The notes: generated by a model not told the origin, from the sequence alone. A DNA stretch of 64,000 bases from Rhynochetos jubatus (GCA_027574665.1 CM050666.1:3658001-3722000); one strand, 5' to 3'. Positions 38,904-55,589 are shown, counted from the stretch's first letter. Numbers and translations are program-made.

Positions 38904-41640
38904 AAATAGCATTTTGTGTTCTCATGTACAGCAAACCTCTGGGCTAGATGCACAGAAACGTTCGAGTCTAGAAAGAAGCTGCGCGGCCGTGTGCGCATAG
39001 CACTGTCCTTGGCTGAATGTCTCTAAGCTGCTGCTGGACGCCGCTCAGGGGTGTGCAGTACCACTCGGTGTGGACTGACGGGAGGAAATTCCTGCCAGCG
39101 TAGGGACCTCCGTGCTTCCTGTTGCATCCTGCAGGCATCCCTCCAACGCCTGTGCTGCTTCGGTACCTTCGGTTCCGTTTGATGGCTTTGATATTTCAGC
39201 ATGGTAGTGCACGATCTCTTGATTTTGGGTGTAGGCTTGTCTTCTTTCTGTTGCCCCTTAACGCTGGACTTGAAGTGAGGAGAATTATCAGATTTCCTTC
39301 AAGGAAATAAATTCTTAATACTACTCCTCGTACAGTAGCCTGTTTAACTGTTCAGAGCCTGTCAGGGTGGCCGGGTTTCTGCGGGGGTGTTGGTGGCCCC
39401 TGGCCTTGCAGTGCGGATGTATTATTTGTAGAATTGGTACCTGCAGGGCCTGCGAATCGAAGTGTCCCAATCCAGAAGTGTTTCAAAAGTCAGACATTAA
39501 CAACCCTGATTTCTCTAAATGGGAATGGGGAACAAGTAAAATACCAGTACAAAGAAAAAGTCTTGGCAGGTGGATGGACAATATCCTTCCTTCCTTCCAT
39601 GTTTCTGGCAGAATTGTCCTTACTTTGAGTTGCCGTAGCTCTTAAGCTAACCCTGGCTTCATAGCTAAAGCTGAAGGGCTGGCCGGTGGAGGATAGCGCC
39701 ATGGCCAGCCCCCTTTCCCCAGGTATGGCCTTACACCTGGGGCTCCCCCCTGCCCCAGTCTTGTTTCCAGCACGCAGAAGACGACAGCATCAACCCGGGT
39801 GATGTCAGTTGGTGGCTGGTTTGCCCTCTAAGCTACTGAATTAAAAATAGGAGCAGGAACACAGTGTACAGGTGACCCTTTGTTAACAGGGTTGTTCAGA
39901 TTATTCCAAAACCCCTGATGCACACGTGCATCTGCCGCTGATGCCACGGGAAACATGGCGAAGCAACGCAGCTTGCGGCGAGGGACTGTGCTCTGTCGCA
40001 CTGGGGGGGTTCCTCTTCGCTGCGTGTTTCATTAGCAGCAGCAGATCCTGTAAGCCAGTGAATTAAACGGGCTAAGACAAGGAGGTAAAGCATCTTCCAA
40101 AGACCAGTAAAGCAGCAGTTACGGAACACCTCTCTTTTAAGAAGACATCAAGAAACTGTTTTTATTTTCTTTTTTTTAGCTATTTAGTAGCTGTTTGAGT
40201 TGCACAGAGATTGGAACAGCAAGGACTTCTTTCTATATGTCTGTATCTCCTCTTTCTGTGCGTTCCTTCCCCCCGAGCGGGTGGGGGCAAAAGGTATTCA
40301 GTGAATTCTGATGGAGAGCTCAGTAGTGACAGACTCTGAAGGAAAGATTAAGCCTCCTCATTAGATTGAATGGGGGAACAGAAGCCACAGATACAACCCG
40401 GAAAAATGATCTTAGCTTGTGAAAGATGCGATCTGTTCTGTTGGCTGGACTTGCATAAACGTTGGATGGCCCATTTGCATGGAAGGACTTGGATTTTTTC
40501 CATTTCATATGCAATTTAAGCAGGTTTGAAAAGCAGAATTTTAAAGAGGAACTTTACATACCATTGTAAGTAGATGAGTTACCACTGGGCTTAGTAACCT
40601 TGGATAAAAGTGCCACCAGCTCTCAGCAACGTAGGCCAGTTCTGAGGTGGTGAGACAGCGCGAGCTCTCCTTACGGAAGTGCTGCCTTTGCGTTTGGGTG
40701 GATCGTCGGTGTCGTGGTGACATACACCCCCAGGAGATGTGGTTGGCTCCTGCATCATGTGAAGGGTCTAATTCATACGTAGCTTATTGCTTGGCAGGTC
40801 AGCAGGTCTGAGAGGCAGAAATGCCCGTTCGGTCCCCAGTGGCTGTGCGGTGTTCAACTTAATTAAATCCACTTTCAGAAAAGCTAAACTGTTTGGGGAA
40901 GAGATTAAGCAAGACAGTTTGACTAATTGAAAATGAGAGAAATCCTGGATTCTCTTCATCCTAAAAGATGTAAATTGACTGTGAACATTGGGTGTGCTTT
41001 ATACTGTATTATGCTTTTCTCAAAGCTAAATTACTCTTTCCCTCTCTCTTTGTGTATATCTGCAGATAAAGTAGGCTAACTTGTCATGATCTTAACTACT
41101 CTTTCGATAAAGCAAAGGCAAATTTTGTTGCTCTTTGTCCTTGGAGAGCAAAACATTAGAAATAGGTATAGATACTAATTTTTAAGGGTAATCCACAATC
41201 CTGATGTTTCAGAAATTAGGTACTTGCAATTGCCATGCTTCTGACATGAAACATAATGGGTTAGTCAAAAAGTAGCTGGGGAAAAAAGGTAAAGGAAAAG
41301 CGTGCCTGCCTGATACTTAAGGTGAGAGTTCAGAAATAACTGTTTTCAACCGTGGGGAAAAGCACAGAAGTGATGTTGTATTTGTTGCTGAGGAGGCCCT
41401 GCTGTTCGGGTAACAGTCCAATAAAATAAAGAGTAAAATTAAATAGGTAATTTGTAATCTCTTGGGTAGCTCTTATGTAGAGAAACATTCACCAATACTG
41501 AATTTAAATACGAATTTATGTGTCTTTTTTCTATTTGTGATTTGTTGCATATTCTTAAATATGCTTTCTTAGATGAGTTGTTATTCTTCTCCTGCTTACA
41601 AGCCCTTTCATTTTGTTTCTGCAGTGAAGATGTAACAATT

Positions 41641-41715
41641 TATGACATCACATTAATATCCATGGCAACCGCCTGTAAAGTGCACAACATATTACATTTG
41701 CATTGCAGAATCAGC
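41641..41715. promoter_or_regulatory. Candidate regulatory block (CRE-, RFX- and MARE-like sites)
   Basis: Within 75 nt are TGACATCA (41643-41650, close to a CRE), CATGGCAACC (41661-41670, an RFX X-box half site), TTTGCAT (41698-41704) and GAATCAGCA (a Maf half site). The density and the absence of simple sequence suggest a possible enhancer, but single matches of this length also arise by chance. Confidence 0.25.
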
Positions 41716-42823
41716 AGTGAGGGAGGTGGCTCCTATTGAAACACCATACTGAAGTAACTCCGGCAGTGGAGTTACAGGGAACACAGGAGATGCCTGTGAA
41801 GGGGACATTTTTTTGTAGATGTGTTTTCTCACATTTTATGAAACTGATCTTGAGAAGGAGCTCCGGGTACGAAGGGGAGTCAGGAGTTGCATCACTGTTG
41901 GGTTGAACAGGAAGTCACGGTTTCTTCCCGGGCAGTTGCTGTCAGGGCCTGCTTATCAGGGGAACCTTTCCCAGTTCTGCCTTCTGCGTGTAGTAACTCC
42001 CGTAGAAGAGATTTTTACAGAACAGATCTTTGTAGAACAGGACTGATGTTAATAATTGCTATATATATACATCCTTAATGATTGAAAAAGCACGCATCAG
42101 GTAATCTGTAAAATCTTGAGGCTTAATGTGTTGTTATGCACAATTCCAAGGATTCACGTATATCCAAAATGGCTCTTCAGCATTTTGTTTTCCATCCCAG
42201 TGCTGTGTACCGCCTGGTGTCATCTTCATTATTTGTTTTTTCTGTAATACCTTCTGAGTAAGAATAAATAAATATACTCTTATAAGCAAGCATATGCTGG
42301 TTAAGAAATTGATTTTCTGTCCCCAGCAGAGCAGCTGTAGCATGCCCTGTTTGAAGAAGCACATTGGAATAGATGAGGGTTGGGGGGGAGAGGGTTGTTT
42401 TTCACGAGCACGTTTCCAGTGGCTGTTGTTTGGGCAGCTGTGTGGGTCCCGCTCCGGCTGGCCAGCCTCACCCACAGCCCTGTGCTGTGCTTCTGCCTGG
42501 CATTCTGACCTTTGACGGGAGAGGAAAAGTCTGAGCATGTGGACTTTGGTTCATTTTGTAGCTGTGAAGTTTCCCGTGTTGGTGCAACTGCTGTGCTGTT
42601 CAGTCGGCAGCGTCAGTGACGCTCGGCATCGCACAAAGGCTCTGTCGGCGTAGCACAGTCCCTAATCCTCGCGGCAGCCTGCTTAAGTGTCAACTTCAAG
42701 CTCAGAAACGTTGAAACTTTCCAGGGAAGACCAAATGTGTGAAACAGTGTCAGTTGAAGATCAAAGCTGTCTGAAAATACACAGTATCTGTTCAAGCAGT
42801 GGAAGTCATGGACGTATGGGTTG

Positions 42824-42980
42824 TAGAATCACAGCACGGTTTGGGTTGGAAGGGACCTGGAAGACCATCCAGTCCCACACCCTGCCATGGGCAGGGACAC
42901 CCTCCACTAGCCCAGGTTGCTCCAAGCCTCATCCAGCCTGGCCTTGGACACTGCCAGGGATGGAGCATCCACAGCTTCTC
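42824..42980 (-). mobile_element. CR1 LINE 3' fragment, short
   Basis: TAGAATCACAGCACGG, GGGTTGGAAGGGACC, CTGCCATGGGCAGGGACACC and CAGCCTGGCCTTGGACAC are in CR1 order. The element stops at CCACAGCTTCTC, where the flank carries a small TTCTCAGAAG duplication. Confidence 0.93.
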
Positions 42981-43735
42981 AGAAGTTCTCAGAAGTCTTC
43001 TTCAGCCTTTCTCAGGGGAACATTATACAGATTTGTTGCTGGGTGCGTTGATCAGATTGCTTTTCAAGGCTGTTACTCTGCTTTAAAAGCTGTTTCGTGT
43101 GGAGGGTGTCATTTTAAAAGTAGCAATTAAACTGTTCCTACTCAAAATTGGCCTGCTTCTAATATGTTTATTATTGAATGTGGTCTCTTTCCCTGAAGTT
43201 TTATTTTTAGCATACATGATCTCGTATCCTTTTCCTAACCTGAAAAACAGATCCTACAGGAAGAGCCCAGGAACCGGTTACACGCAGCTCCCTCTGCTGA
43301 CTCGCTGTCAGAAGATGACAAAAATCTATTTAAAAACCTGCTTGACATTCTGCTGCCTAAATATCAGACCCCTTTGTTGGTAGAACTCAGTACGCGGGGG
43401 TGTTGCACAGAAGCTGCTGTTTCGCTTTTGCTTCAGTTTAAACAGTGGCAAAGTACAGCAAACATTTGCTCACAGAAGAGCACAAAGTGTTTGGGCGTGC
43501 TTCTTGGGGAGCACTAAAATCCAGTAGAGAGCAAACACAGTGACAAAAATATGGTTGTATCAGCTCTGGAGTCTTTTCTAGCCTTTTGTCCCATGCCTGT
43601 GCTTTTGGAAGTCTGCTCTTTTCTCCAAATAGATGTGTATATGGGAGAAGGAGTTTGCACTGTCATGTTTTTAAGCAGAGACTTCTTTCAGCCACTTCTG
43701 CTGTTCTTAATTCCTAAACTTAAGATGTGTTTTCA

Positions 43736-43759
43736 TTTTTTTTTTTTTTTTTTTTTTTT
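43736..43759. repeat. Poly(T) run, T24
   Basis: Twenty-four T between TTTTCA and AAATAGTAGC, the longest homopolymer in the window. It could be the tail of a minus-strand retrocopy, but the following DNA shows no recognised gene. Confidence 0.95.
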
Positions 43760-46700
43760 AAATAGTAGCAAAACTGAGAGTCTGGAAACTTACTGCTCCT
43801 TTTGAAAACCCAGTGCTCCGTTTACAAGCATCAAGTCTGACCATAAACACTTTTGCAATGATGTTAGGTTATTGCGGAAGCCTGACCCTCTGCTTCTAGA
43901 GTGTGTATAAACATTATAGCTGAAGTTTACTGCTTACCTTTGTTACTCAAAGAATCTACCGGCAGTATTAAATTTGAGTTTGCCTATTGCTATCTCTTGC
44001 TTTCTCCTTGTATATTTGGTGGTTGCAGGGTGGAGGTTGGTTTTTTTGAATTTGCTTCAACTTTTGCTTCAGGAGGATTTTAAGTAAACAAAGCGGGAAG
44101 TGCGTTTTGTAGCTCACGCCCGTGTAAAATAGTGTAATGAATTCCAGTAGGCCGGTAGGAAAACAAATAGTAAAATAAGGTTTAAAACATTATTTTCAAG
44201 TGATGTGTAAACTAGAAGCAAATGTGTTTGCTCAACACTCTGGTTTTCAAAAAGTCATATGAAGATGACTTACCTAGTGTGTTCCACATGTAGGGGAATT
44301 GGGGTTGTAGTTCACTCTTACAACCTTTAGCTGTTACGTGTTTGTGGTACGTGATGTATGTCTGAATGGGGGGCCGCTGTGAAAATATTTCCTATATCCC
44401 TTAGTTAAATCAAAATCTTGTTTTCTGAAAATATAGTGTTACAAGGAAGTTAAGGTACAGAAGACTTTCTAATGAAAATTGTTATTTCTATAACCGTTAG
44501 GTGGAAAAGGAAAATAAATAAAGGAGAAGAAGAAAATAGTAGTCTGGGGGCTGTAAGTAATGATGCAGTACCAAAAGGAAGCGTGACTGAGAAAACATGG
44601 GCACAGTTCTTAATTTTTACACAGAAGAGTAAACTCAAATTTCAACGAATGGAAACCCAAATATTTACTTGGTTAAATAAGCCTACAGCTGAGATGGAAA
44701 TATGACAGTTTTCTGTTCCACGAAGATCACGGCTGGGTGGAAGGAGATAGCTGTGGTCACGGGCAGAGTGGGCAACGTGCACCCTTGAATTTCTCGATGA
44801 ATGTAGCTTTGGGTCGGTTGGAGATCCTGTCTGCCTTACGCTGGTAATCCTAACACAGCAATTAAAAACTGGCAGCCCGCAAGTGTACCGTAAAGCAGCA
44901 AATAATAACGGAAAAAGCTGGCTTTCCTGAAGATGATTATTTATTTTCCTGTCTGTAAACGTGCTCGTTGTGTAACGCGATTGCATTAGCCTCCACGAAA
45001 TGTAAGAACTGAAAGGCAGCAAGAGACGGGTCCATTGTTATCACTCCAGGCATGTCTAATGAATCGTGTTTCCATCTCCTCTTGGTCACGCTGCAGAGTG
45101 CCCTTAGCCAGGGCTAAGCCTCCTGGAAAACGCTCTTTAGGGTGATTGCAGCGGCGCAGAACTGCCAGCGGCGGGGGGGGGAACGCTCCCTGCAGCCACG
45201 GGGGCTGCTCGCCAGGGCTGGCGCGGGGGCGGTGGCCAGCACGCAGAGGCGACTTGGCTCATCGGAACCACCGGTCAAAGTGGAATCGTCCGTCTTGAGC
45301 TGCGCAGTTGTTTTTGAGGGAAACCTGTGTTCAGGAAGAGGGGAGAAAGCATCCCGGTACCTCTTTCCAGCATGATCTAGCTGTATTTCGAGAGTGACGT
45401 CTTGCATACTTTATAAATGAGAGACTTCTGGCTCCTTTCGCTTTCCAAGTATGGATTAATAGGAACAATATTTTTCCGAAGAACAAGCCTTGTGTTCCTC
45501 TGGTGATGGCTGTAACTTCTGTACTTGCTGTAATTTCTCTTTGAAGAGGCTCGCTGCCCTCGTACCCGTGTTACTCCAGCAGCGCTCCTCGGCTGCAGGG
45601 GTGGGGAAATACACTCCATGCTATTGATGAAAACCATTTCTGTGCAGAGAAGACAGATAAGGAGTCCACGTTCTCATTGCGTTACCTGTGCGGGGAGGAG
45701 GGTCTTACAGACGCAGATATAATTCAGTAGTTTTATTTTCTCTGAACCTAGAAAGATCAAAAGACAGCAGTGAGGCCTTTGCAGCTGATGTGTGGAATGA
45801 GGGTTGTGCTGGCCGGACGTCCCGGGTGGTCAGGGAAAATGGGAGAGGAGAGCAAATCAAGTTTGGAGAGTAGAGGTTGTGTCCTGGGATTAGGAAAGCG
45901 TAGTAATACTGCTAAAAAATTGATTTTCCTTCAAATTTGGGGGGTTACTTTTATGTTCTTCTGAGAAACTATTTTTTAATGGCCTTACACCAAAGAGCTG
46001 AAGAGGGAAACAAGATGTAATGGAAAGTGGGAGGTTTAGAAATGTGGGAGGAAATGCTAGAAACTCCCAGGAGAAAACGTGAGAAAGTACTTCTTTCTTA
46101 GTGGCATCCTTAGCCTGGACCGCTTGAGGAAGATGGTGAGAATCCCTCCAAACTCGTAATCTGTTTTCACTGGGGTCAGGTTAGTGCTTTCATCTACAGG
46201 ATATACGTTCACCAAAAAACGTGAAGTAGCTTGAAAATAAAACTGCCTAACACAAGCACATGGTGGGACAAAGGAAATGGTGTAAATCAGGGATTTGAGG
46301 GGAATTTTCTGGTGCGCGAGAGCAGGTTTCACGCTGCAAACAATTCCCGCTTTACTTTACACCGTTTACACCGACTGCTTTCTACAGACTGTGCCATATT
46401 TCTGTTCATTTTACTCTTTCTTGGGATGGAGCTGGTGATTGTAAAAGGCATTCAAAGCAAAAACCACACAGCAAACGTGACTGTTAGTGGAAGCCCTTAC
46501 ATCTCTGAAGCGAGCCGCTCAGCGCTCGGGCACAGCTATTTTTGCATTCCTACGTAGAAAGCAGAGTTGAGCTACAGTTACACAGAAATGTTTATACTGG
46601 TTTCATAGATAATAATTTCGGTTTTGGAGAAGTTAGATGTTACCCATGGATTTTTGGAATATTTTGGCGTGAACTTGTAGAGCGGCCGAAGTGATTACGC

Positions 46701-47203
46701 ACTCTGCGTGACCCGTTTGTTCCTAGTGCCCTTTGAAACGCTGCGTGGTTAACTGTGATGCTGACCGTCCCTGTAAAGATCTGCACGGGGGGGTGGTAGA
46801 GTGGAAAGGCCAAAGAGATTGTGCAGGAGTAGAGGAATGTGAGAGTATGGGTCAGGGAGAGGGAGGGAATGTAACGCTTAATGTATATTTTATCAAACCA
46901 GTCTTGTACCGACTGGGAGTGAGGGATCAATAAAAGCAATACCTTAGTAGCGCTAACATAATCTAAGTGCAGATAGTTACCTACCATCTGTTCTTCAATA
47001 AATAGCTGTTATGCTAATTTCTGTTTCAGTGTGCAACAATTAAAGCGCGATAGTATTCCTGTGATATTCAACAGCTGTTGCCTTTGAAGGTTTTATTTAT
47101 CTTTTTTGTGAAGTGCAACAATTTTAGTTCCATAGCCAACTCTGCTTGAAAGTGTTAGCTTTTCTGTAGAAAATTGTGGTCCATTGAAATGCAAACTTGG
47201 GTC

Positions 47204-47416
47204 ACGTCCGCCCGGCAATCTTCAGCGACAGTCCGCGTCAATATTCTGATGGAAACCAGAAGCGCGGCGCAGAGCCGTGCTGTTAAGGATACCTTGGTAG
47301 GGCATGGGTCGTAAACGCTTCAGTGCGTGCGCAGCGCGTATTCTCAGCGCTTCGCGTAGGCTGTTTGCACACGGATTAACACAAGTGGACGGCTCCGGTG
47401 AGCCTTCGCTCCGTGC
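47204..47416. promoter_or_regulatory. CpG cluster, possible intronic CpG island or alternative promoter
   Basis: A hand count gives 25 CpG in 213 nt at about 59% GC, an observed/expected ratio near 1.4. Flanking intron is AT-rich and CpG-poor. The segment overlaps no CR1 and encodes no long ORF. CpG retention of this kind usually marks an unmethylated regulatory element. It lies about 6.2 kb upstream of MED13L exon 3, so an alternative MED13L promoter is conceivable. No TATA box or defined first exon is visible. Confidence 0.4.
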
Positions 47417-47559
47417 GGGTTCTTTGTTGGCTGGTGAGTGGACCTGGGAGAGGGAGAGCCGCGATGGATCCTCAGTGCTGTAGGAGCAAGCAGCACAGTT
47501 TCCCTACGACCATGACCACTGCAAGGACACTAGATCTCTAAGTGGGTTGAATCTGATTT

Positions 47560-47700
47560 AGTAATAAGTCAATTTAATCTCTAATGACTTCAAACACAGA
47601 TTTTACAAGGTGATCAATGGCAGCCTAACAATGATCGATCAATAACGTTGCGTTTAATTGGATTTTTATGGGTATAATACAGTTTTTCAGAATTAATGTA
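47560..47700. promoter_or_regulatory. AT-rich block with homeodomain-like cores
   Basis: CAATGATCGATCAATAACG, TTTAATTGG and further TAAT-type cores are dense just downstream of the CpG cluster. The block resembles deeply conserved non-coding elements in composition only; conservation cannot be tested here. Confidence 0.2.
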
Positions 47701-48660
47701 CCATTGCAGTGCTTTGTTACTCCTTTAACTCAATTTTTTTTGGAAGAAACGATGCTTCAAAATGCTGGTTGGTCTTTGAAATATTGTTTTAAGTACTCAG
47801 TTAATAAAAATTAAAAAATTAAATGCTTGCTTTTAGTAATCAGATTTCTGATTTTGAGTTACTTGGCAATGTGTTTTTAAAAACTGCACCTACACAGGGG
47901 GAAAAAACCCACATTCTTCATATTTCATGGTAATGAGGAGCAGAATATCAAAGAGCAGGAGGGTGCATATCCTGCTCTGAATAGGAATCCTGCGTAGCTG
48001 AGTAACTCCCCTTCCTCAGCGCTTTGACATAGTAATCTTCCCTCGAAGTAATCGCCTTGTCCCGAGTGTCCTGCTTTAATCTATCAGTATTTCTGCAGTG
48101 TGCAGCAAGAAATTGATTTTCAGTAATTTTAATGGCTGAATAACTGGTCCTGTCCCAGAGTGTTTTTTCATATTTGCAGTGGCCAATGTGGTAACTGAAG
48201 TCAGTGTTCTGGATAATAGGTTTCATTAGTTTTGATGCCTGAGGTAAAAAAGCAGTAGGTGGGAATAAAGACTGTTTTTGATGTCTAGACGTTCATTTCA
48301 GCTGTTGCTGCAATATGATACATTAAAAGGAAATATGTAACATAGCTCTGAGGAAATATGTATTCTTTGAAAGTAATTCTACTGTTAAACTGCACAAGGC
48401 AGCGTGACCTGAATTATTAAAATGTGGGTGGCTGAATTTCTTAAAGGTATAACTATCTCTGCAATGCCGACACAGTCTCAACTTGCTCTCTCTCCTTCCT
48501 TCCTAGATTTCTTTTAAGTAAAATATGTCAGTCTGGTCACTGAAGCAGAACAGAGATCTTATTATCTTTCCAGTATCTCTGCTGGGAGACCTAAAATTAT
48601 TGAAGTATTTGCTTTGATATTTTGCTGTGACTTCTCTCCTTGAAATTTTTATAATGGTTC

Positions 48661-48683
48661 TTTTTTTTTTTTTTTTTTTTTTT
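48661..48683. repeat. Poly(T) run, T23
   Basis: Twenty-three T between AATGGTTC and GAGAACATGG. Flanking ORFs on both strands run through the homopolymer and are not credible genes. Confidence 0.95.
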
Positions 48684-49741
48684 GAGAACATGGCCGGCTT
48701 CATAAAAATCATTGGATACTTTGAAGACCTTAATATCTCGGACTTGAAAATAAAAAAAGACCCCAAGCCAACTAAGCTGCTCATTAATCTATGTTTAAAT
48801 TATAAATTTACAGTGTAAGTCTAAATTATTGTAGTTGCCTTTAATTCTTTTAACATCTGATCTGCCAGGATAAACTTGAAAATCGGCACAAATGTTCTAT
48901 TCATTTTTTGAAGCTCTGAAAACAAAATGCTAACAAACATTTAAATACTTCGTATGTGAAGGCTATAATTTAATTCCCGTTCTGTATGGAGACTATCAGT
49001 GAGATTAGCACCTCGGTCGTAATCCATTTTGATCAGTGTCAGATACGCCTTTTATCTTTCTGGATTTTCTGCTAATATCTCAGCAATGAGAAAATAAAAA
49101 GTATTTTGCCTCGGGAAGATTTGTTTGCAATTGAAAAACACTGCATTGTGTTCTCTTCCAGGTGTTCAAAGCAAAAGGTGTTTTACCTTACTCCTGTGCA
49201 CACTCCTACGTTAGATAATGGTAAAAGGCAGGTACTCACCTGTAACAGTAACTTTAATTTTTACTACACAGTGCCCTGTCAGCTTACACCGAATTACTTT
49301 TTGCCGTAATACCTGTTAGAACATTGCTTTGGTGTTGTATTAACTTCCCATGAAGATTTTAATGATTATTTATATTTTCACTTTCTTACCTCATATAGAT
49401 TGAAACAACGCTGTCCCTTCAGATAAATGGGCAGCATGTTCTTGTCCCAAGCTGTCTGTCTCAAGTCTTCCCCTGCCTCTTTCGAAGGATACTGAAAATT
49501 TCACACTTCTTTAGGGATCCATATGCTGCTTTACTGCTCTCTATCTCCACTGGCTTTAAAAGGCATATACCGAGAATGATACAGGAAGGGCAGTTAGACT
49601 GGCCATCCCAACTAAGCACTTGAAAGAATTAAAGTCACCTCATCTCTCCCATTAACTGTATCTTCCTGATTTTTTCCCAAGAATCCAGATTTTGAGAGAC
49701 CAAGTATTAATAGACTTAGATTTTTGAGAGGTGATTTCATT

Positions 49742-49804
49742 TAAAAAAAAACCCCAACCAACCAAAAAAACCCCAAACGAAAAAGCCCCAACAAAACACA
49801 CATA
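49742..49804. repeat. A/C-rich low-complexity tract
   Basis: Almost only A and C (AAAAACCCCAACCAACC and similar), like the tract at about 30190-30290. The minus strand is G/T-rich with three to four short G runs. Confidence 0.85.
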
Positions 49805-50039
49805 GTAGTTGCTTATTTTGGTGAGAAATGTGGTGGTGAAGTTTTATCCCTCTATTGCAGGACGGACAGCGAGAAGGGGGTGAACTGCCTGTTTTGTAAG
49901 AAAGTAAATGCTACTCCCAGCTGTCATCTCTGAGTACCCTGGAATGTACACATGCTTAGACAGGGTGGTTAACGTATACAGAGATACCGATCTCAGAGAT
50001 ACAGATACCGGTCTACATAAAGCTATCACAGCAGAGAAT

Positions 50040-50275
50040 CAGTAGATCTGGCAGATCACACAGGTGAGTTGGAGCTTGGACTCCTGGATGTCATCCAGTC
50101 TGACATCCTACTCAGAATGGGATTGCTGCACACAATGAATCAGATTAGTGATGACTTTGTCTACCCAGGTCCTGGGAAGTGGTGACCCACAGTTTGTCCC
50201 GTCTGCTTTGCTGCCTCTTTAAAACTCTGACTTCTACTTCCTGCTCTGTCTAAGTTTCTCTTACTAAAATTCAAC
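50040..50275 (-). mobile_element. Probable ancient CR1 relic
   Basis: CATCCAGTCTGACATCCTAC, AATCAGATTAGTGATG and ACCCAGGTCCTGGGAAG follow, loosely, the reverse complement of the 3' UTR of older CR1 subfamilies (TAGTC/CATCCAGT near the 3' end, then the anticipated 'cctgg' block). Divergence is high and the ends are uncertain. Confidence 0.4.
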
Positions 50276-54556
<4,281 letters not shown>

Positions 54557-55247
54557 GTTGGAGGGCAGCTCTGGGGAAAAGAACCTTGGAGTCCTAGTGG
54601 ACAGCAGGATGACCATGAGCCAACAGTGTGCCCTCACGGCCAAGAAGGCCAGTGGCATCCTGGGGTGCGTTAGGAAGAACATGGCCAGCAGGTCAAGGGG
54701 AGTTATCCTGCCCCTCTGCCCTGCGCTGGGGAGGCCTCCCCTGGAGTGCTGTGTCCAGTTCTGGGCTCCTCAGCTCCAGAAGGACAAGGAGCTGCTGGAG
54801 AGGGTCCAGCGCAGGGACACTGTGATGGGGAAGGGCCTGGAGCACCTTCCCTGTGAGGAAAGGCTGAGAGAGCTGGGGCTGTTCAGCTGGGAGAAGAGGA
54901 TGCTGAGGGGGGTCTTATCAATGCTGATCAATATCTAAAGGGGGGGTGTCAGGGGGAGGGGGCCAGGCTCTGCTCAGGGGTATCCAGTGACAGGACTGGG
55001 GGCAATGGCCATCAACTGGGAAACAGAAGGTTCAACCTGAGCATGAGGAAACCCTTCTGCCCTGTGAGAGTGACAGAGCACTGGGACAGGCTGCCCAGAG
55101 AGGGGGGAGTCTCCTTCCCTGGAGACTTTCCAAAGCCCCTGGGCTTGTTCCTGTGTGATCTGCTCTAGGGGATCCTGCTCTGGCAGGGGGGTTGGACTGG
55201 ATGATCTCTAGAGGGCCCTTCCAACCCCCAGCACTCTGAATCTGTGA
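54557..55247 (+). mobile_element. CR1 LINE, ORF2 C-terminal part plus 3' UTR
   Basis: 5'-truncated copy in sense orientation within intron 3. The frame from 54558 encodes the C-terminal segment of CR1 ORF2 (reverse transcriptase polyprotein) with the recognisable motifs [28 protein letters not shown] and [15 protein letters not shown], open to a stop at 54938. The 3' UTR follows (GACAGGCTGCCCAGAG; GGTTGGACTGGATGATC) and the end is CACTCTGAATCTGTGA. The copy has lost the endonuclease and most of the polymerase, so it cannot move alone. The intact residual frame and near identity to 11436-11541 suggest a recent insertion. Confidence 0.95.
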
Positions 55248-55589
55248 GTTGGGGTGATGGTTTACCAATTAGCATTCCAATTAGTTACCCCATTTTTAGA
55301 GTATTATAGCTGAGTCTGGTTTAAGTTAAACACTTTCAGGGCTTTTTTTTTTTGGTTTGCCATACCAAATCTTAAGTTACCATCATAATTATTTCATTGA
55401 AAATAATAGCAGTAAGTGTGTAGGCTTCCTTAAAAAGAGAGCTAACACTTTAATTTTGAAAGACCCATTTTATCCTGTGTTTAGGAAAAGCTTCCTTAAT
55501 AAATAGAAATCTTGAATTCTTTTGATCTTACCAGAAAGTGACAGGGCTGTTGCCTGTTGTTGAAGTTTTGTGGGGTTTCTGTGGTTTAG

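Larger units (their letters stand above)
37241..42823. other. Intronic stretch, no gene recognised
   Basis: Contains a mildly CpG-rich segment (about 38490-38680), T13 at 38891-38903, a TTCC triplet repeat near 39587 and a motif-dense block at 41641-41715. No coding segment is recognised. Confidence 0.55.
42981..50039. other. Intronic stretch, no gene recognised
   Basis: Holds T24, a GC-rich patch with G9 (about 45140-45350), the CpG cluster (47204-47416), an AT-rich homeodomain-like block (about 47560-47700), T23 and an A/C-rich tract. ORFs are short and without domains. Confidence 0.55.

Noticed and set aside
42687-43130. 147-codon plus-strand ORF
   Set aside because: Its middle runs through the reverse complement of CR1 (same HTLPWAGTPSTSPGCS-type translation as in the other minus-strand copies); not a gene.
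48503-48818. ORFs on both strands around the T23 run
   Set aside because: Both depend on reading through the homopolymer as poly-Phe or poly-Lys.
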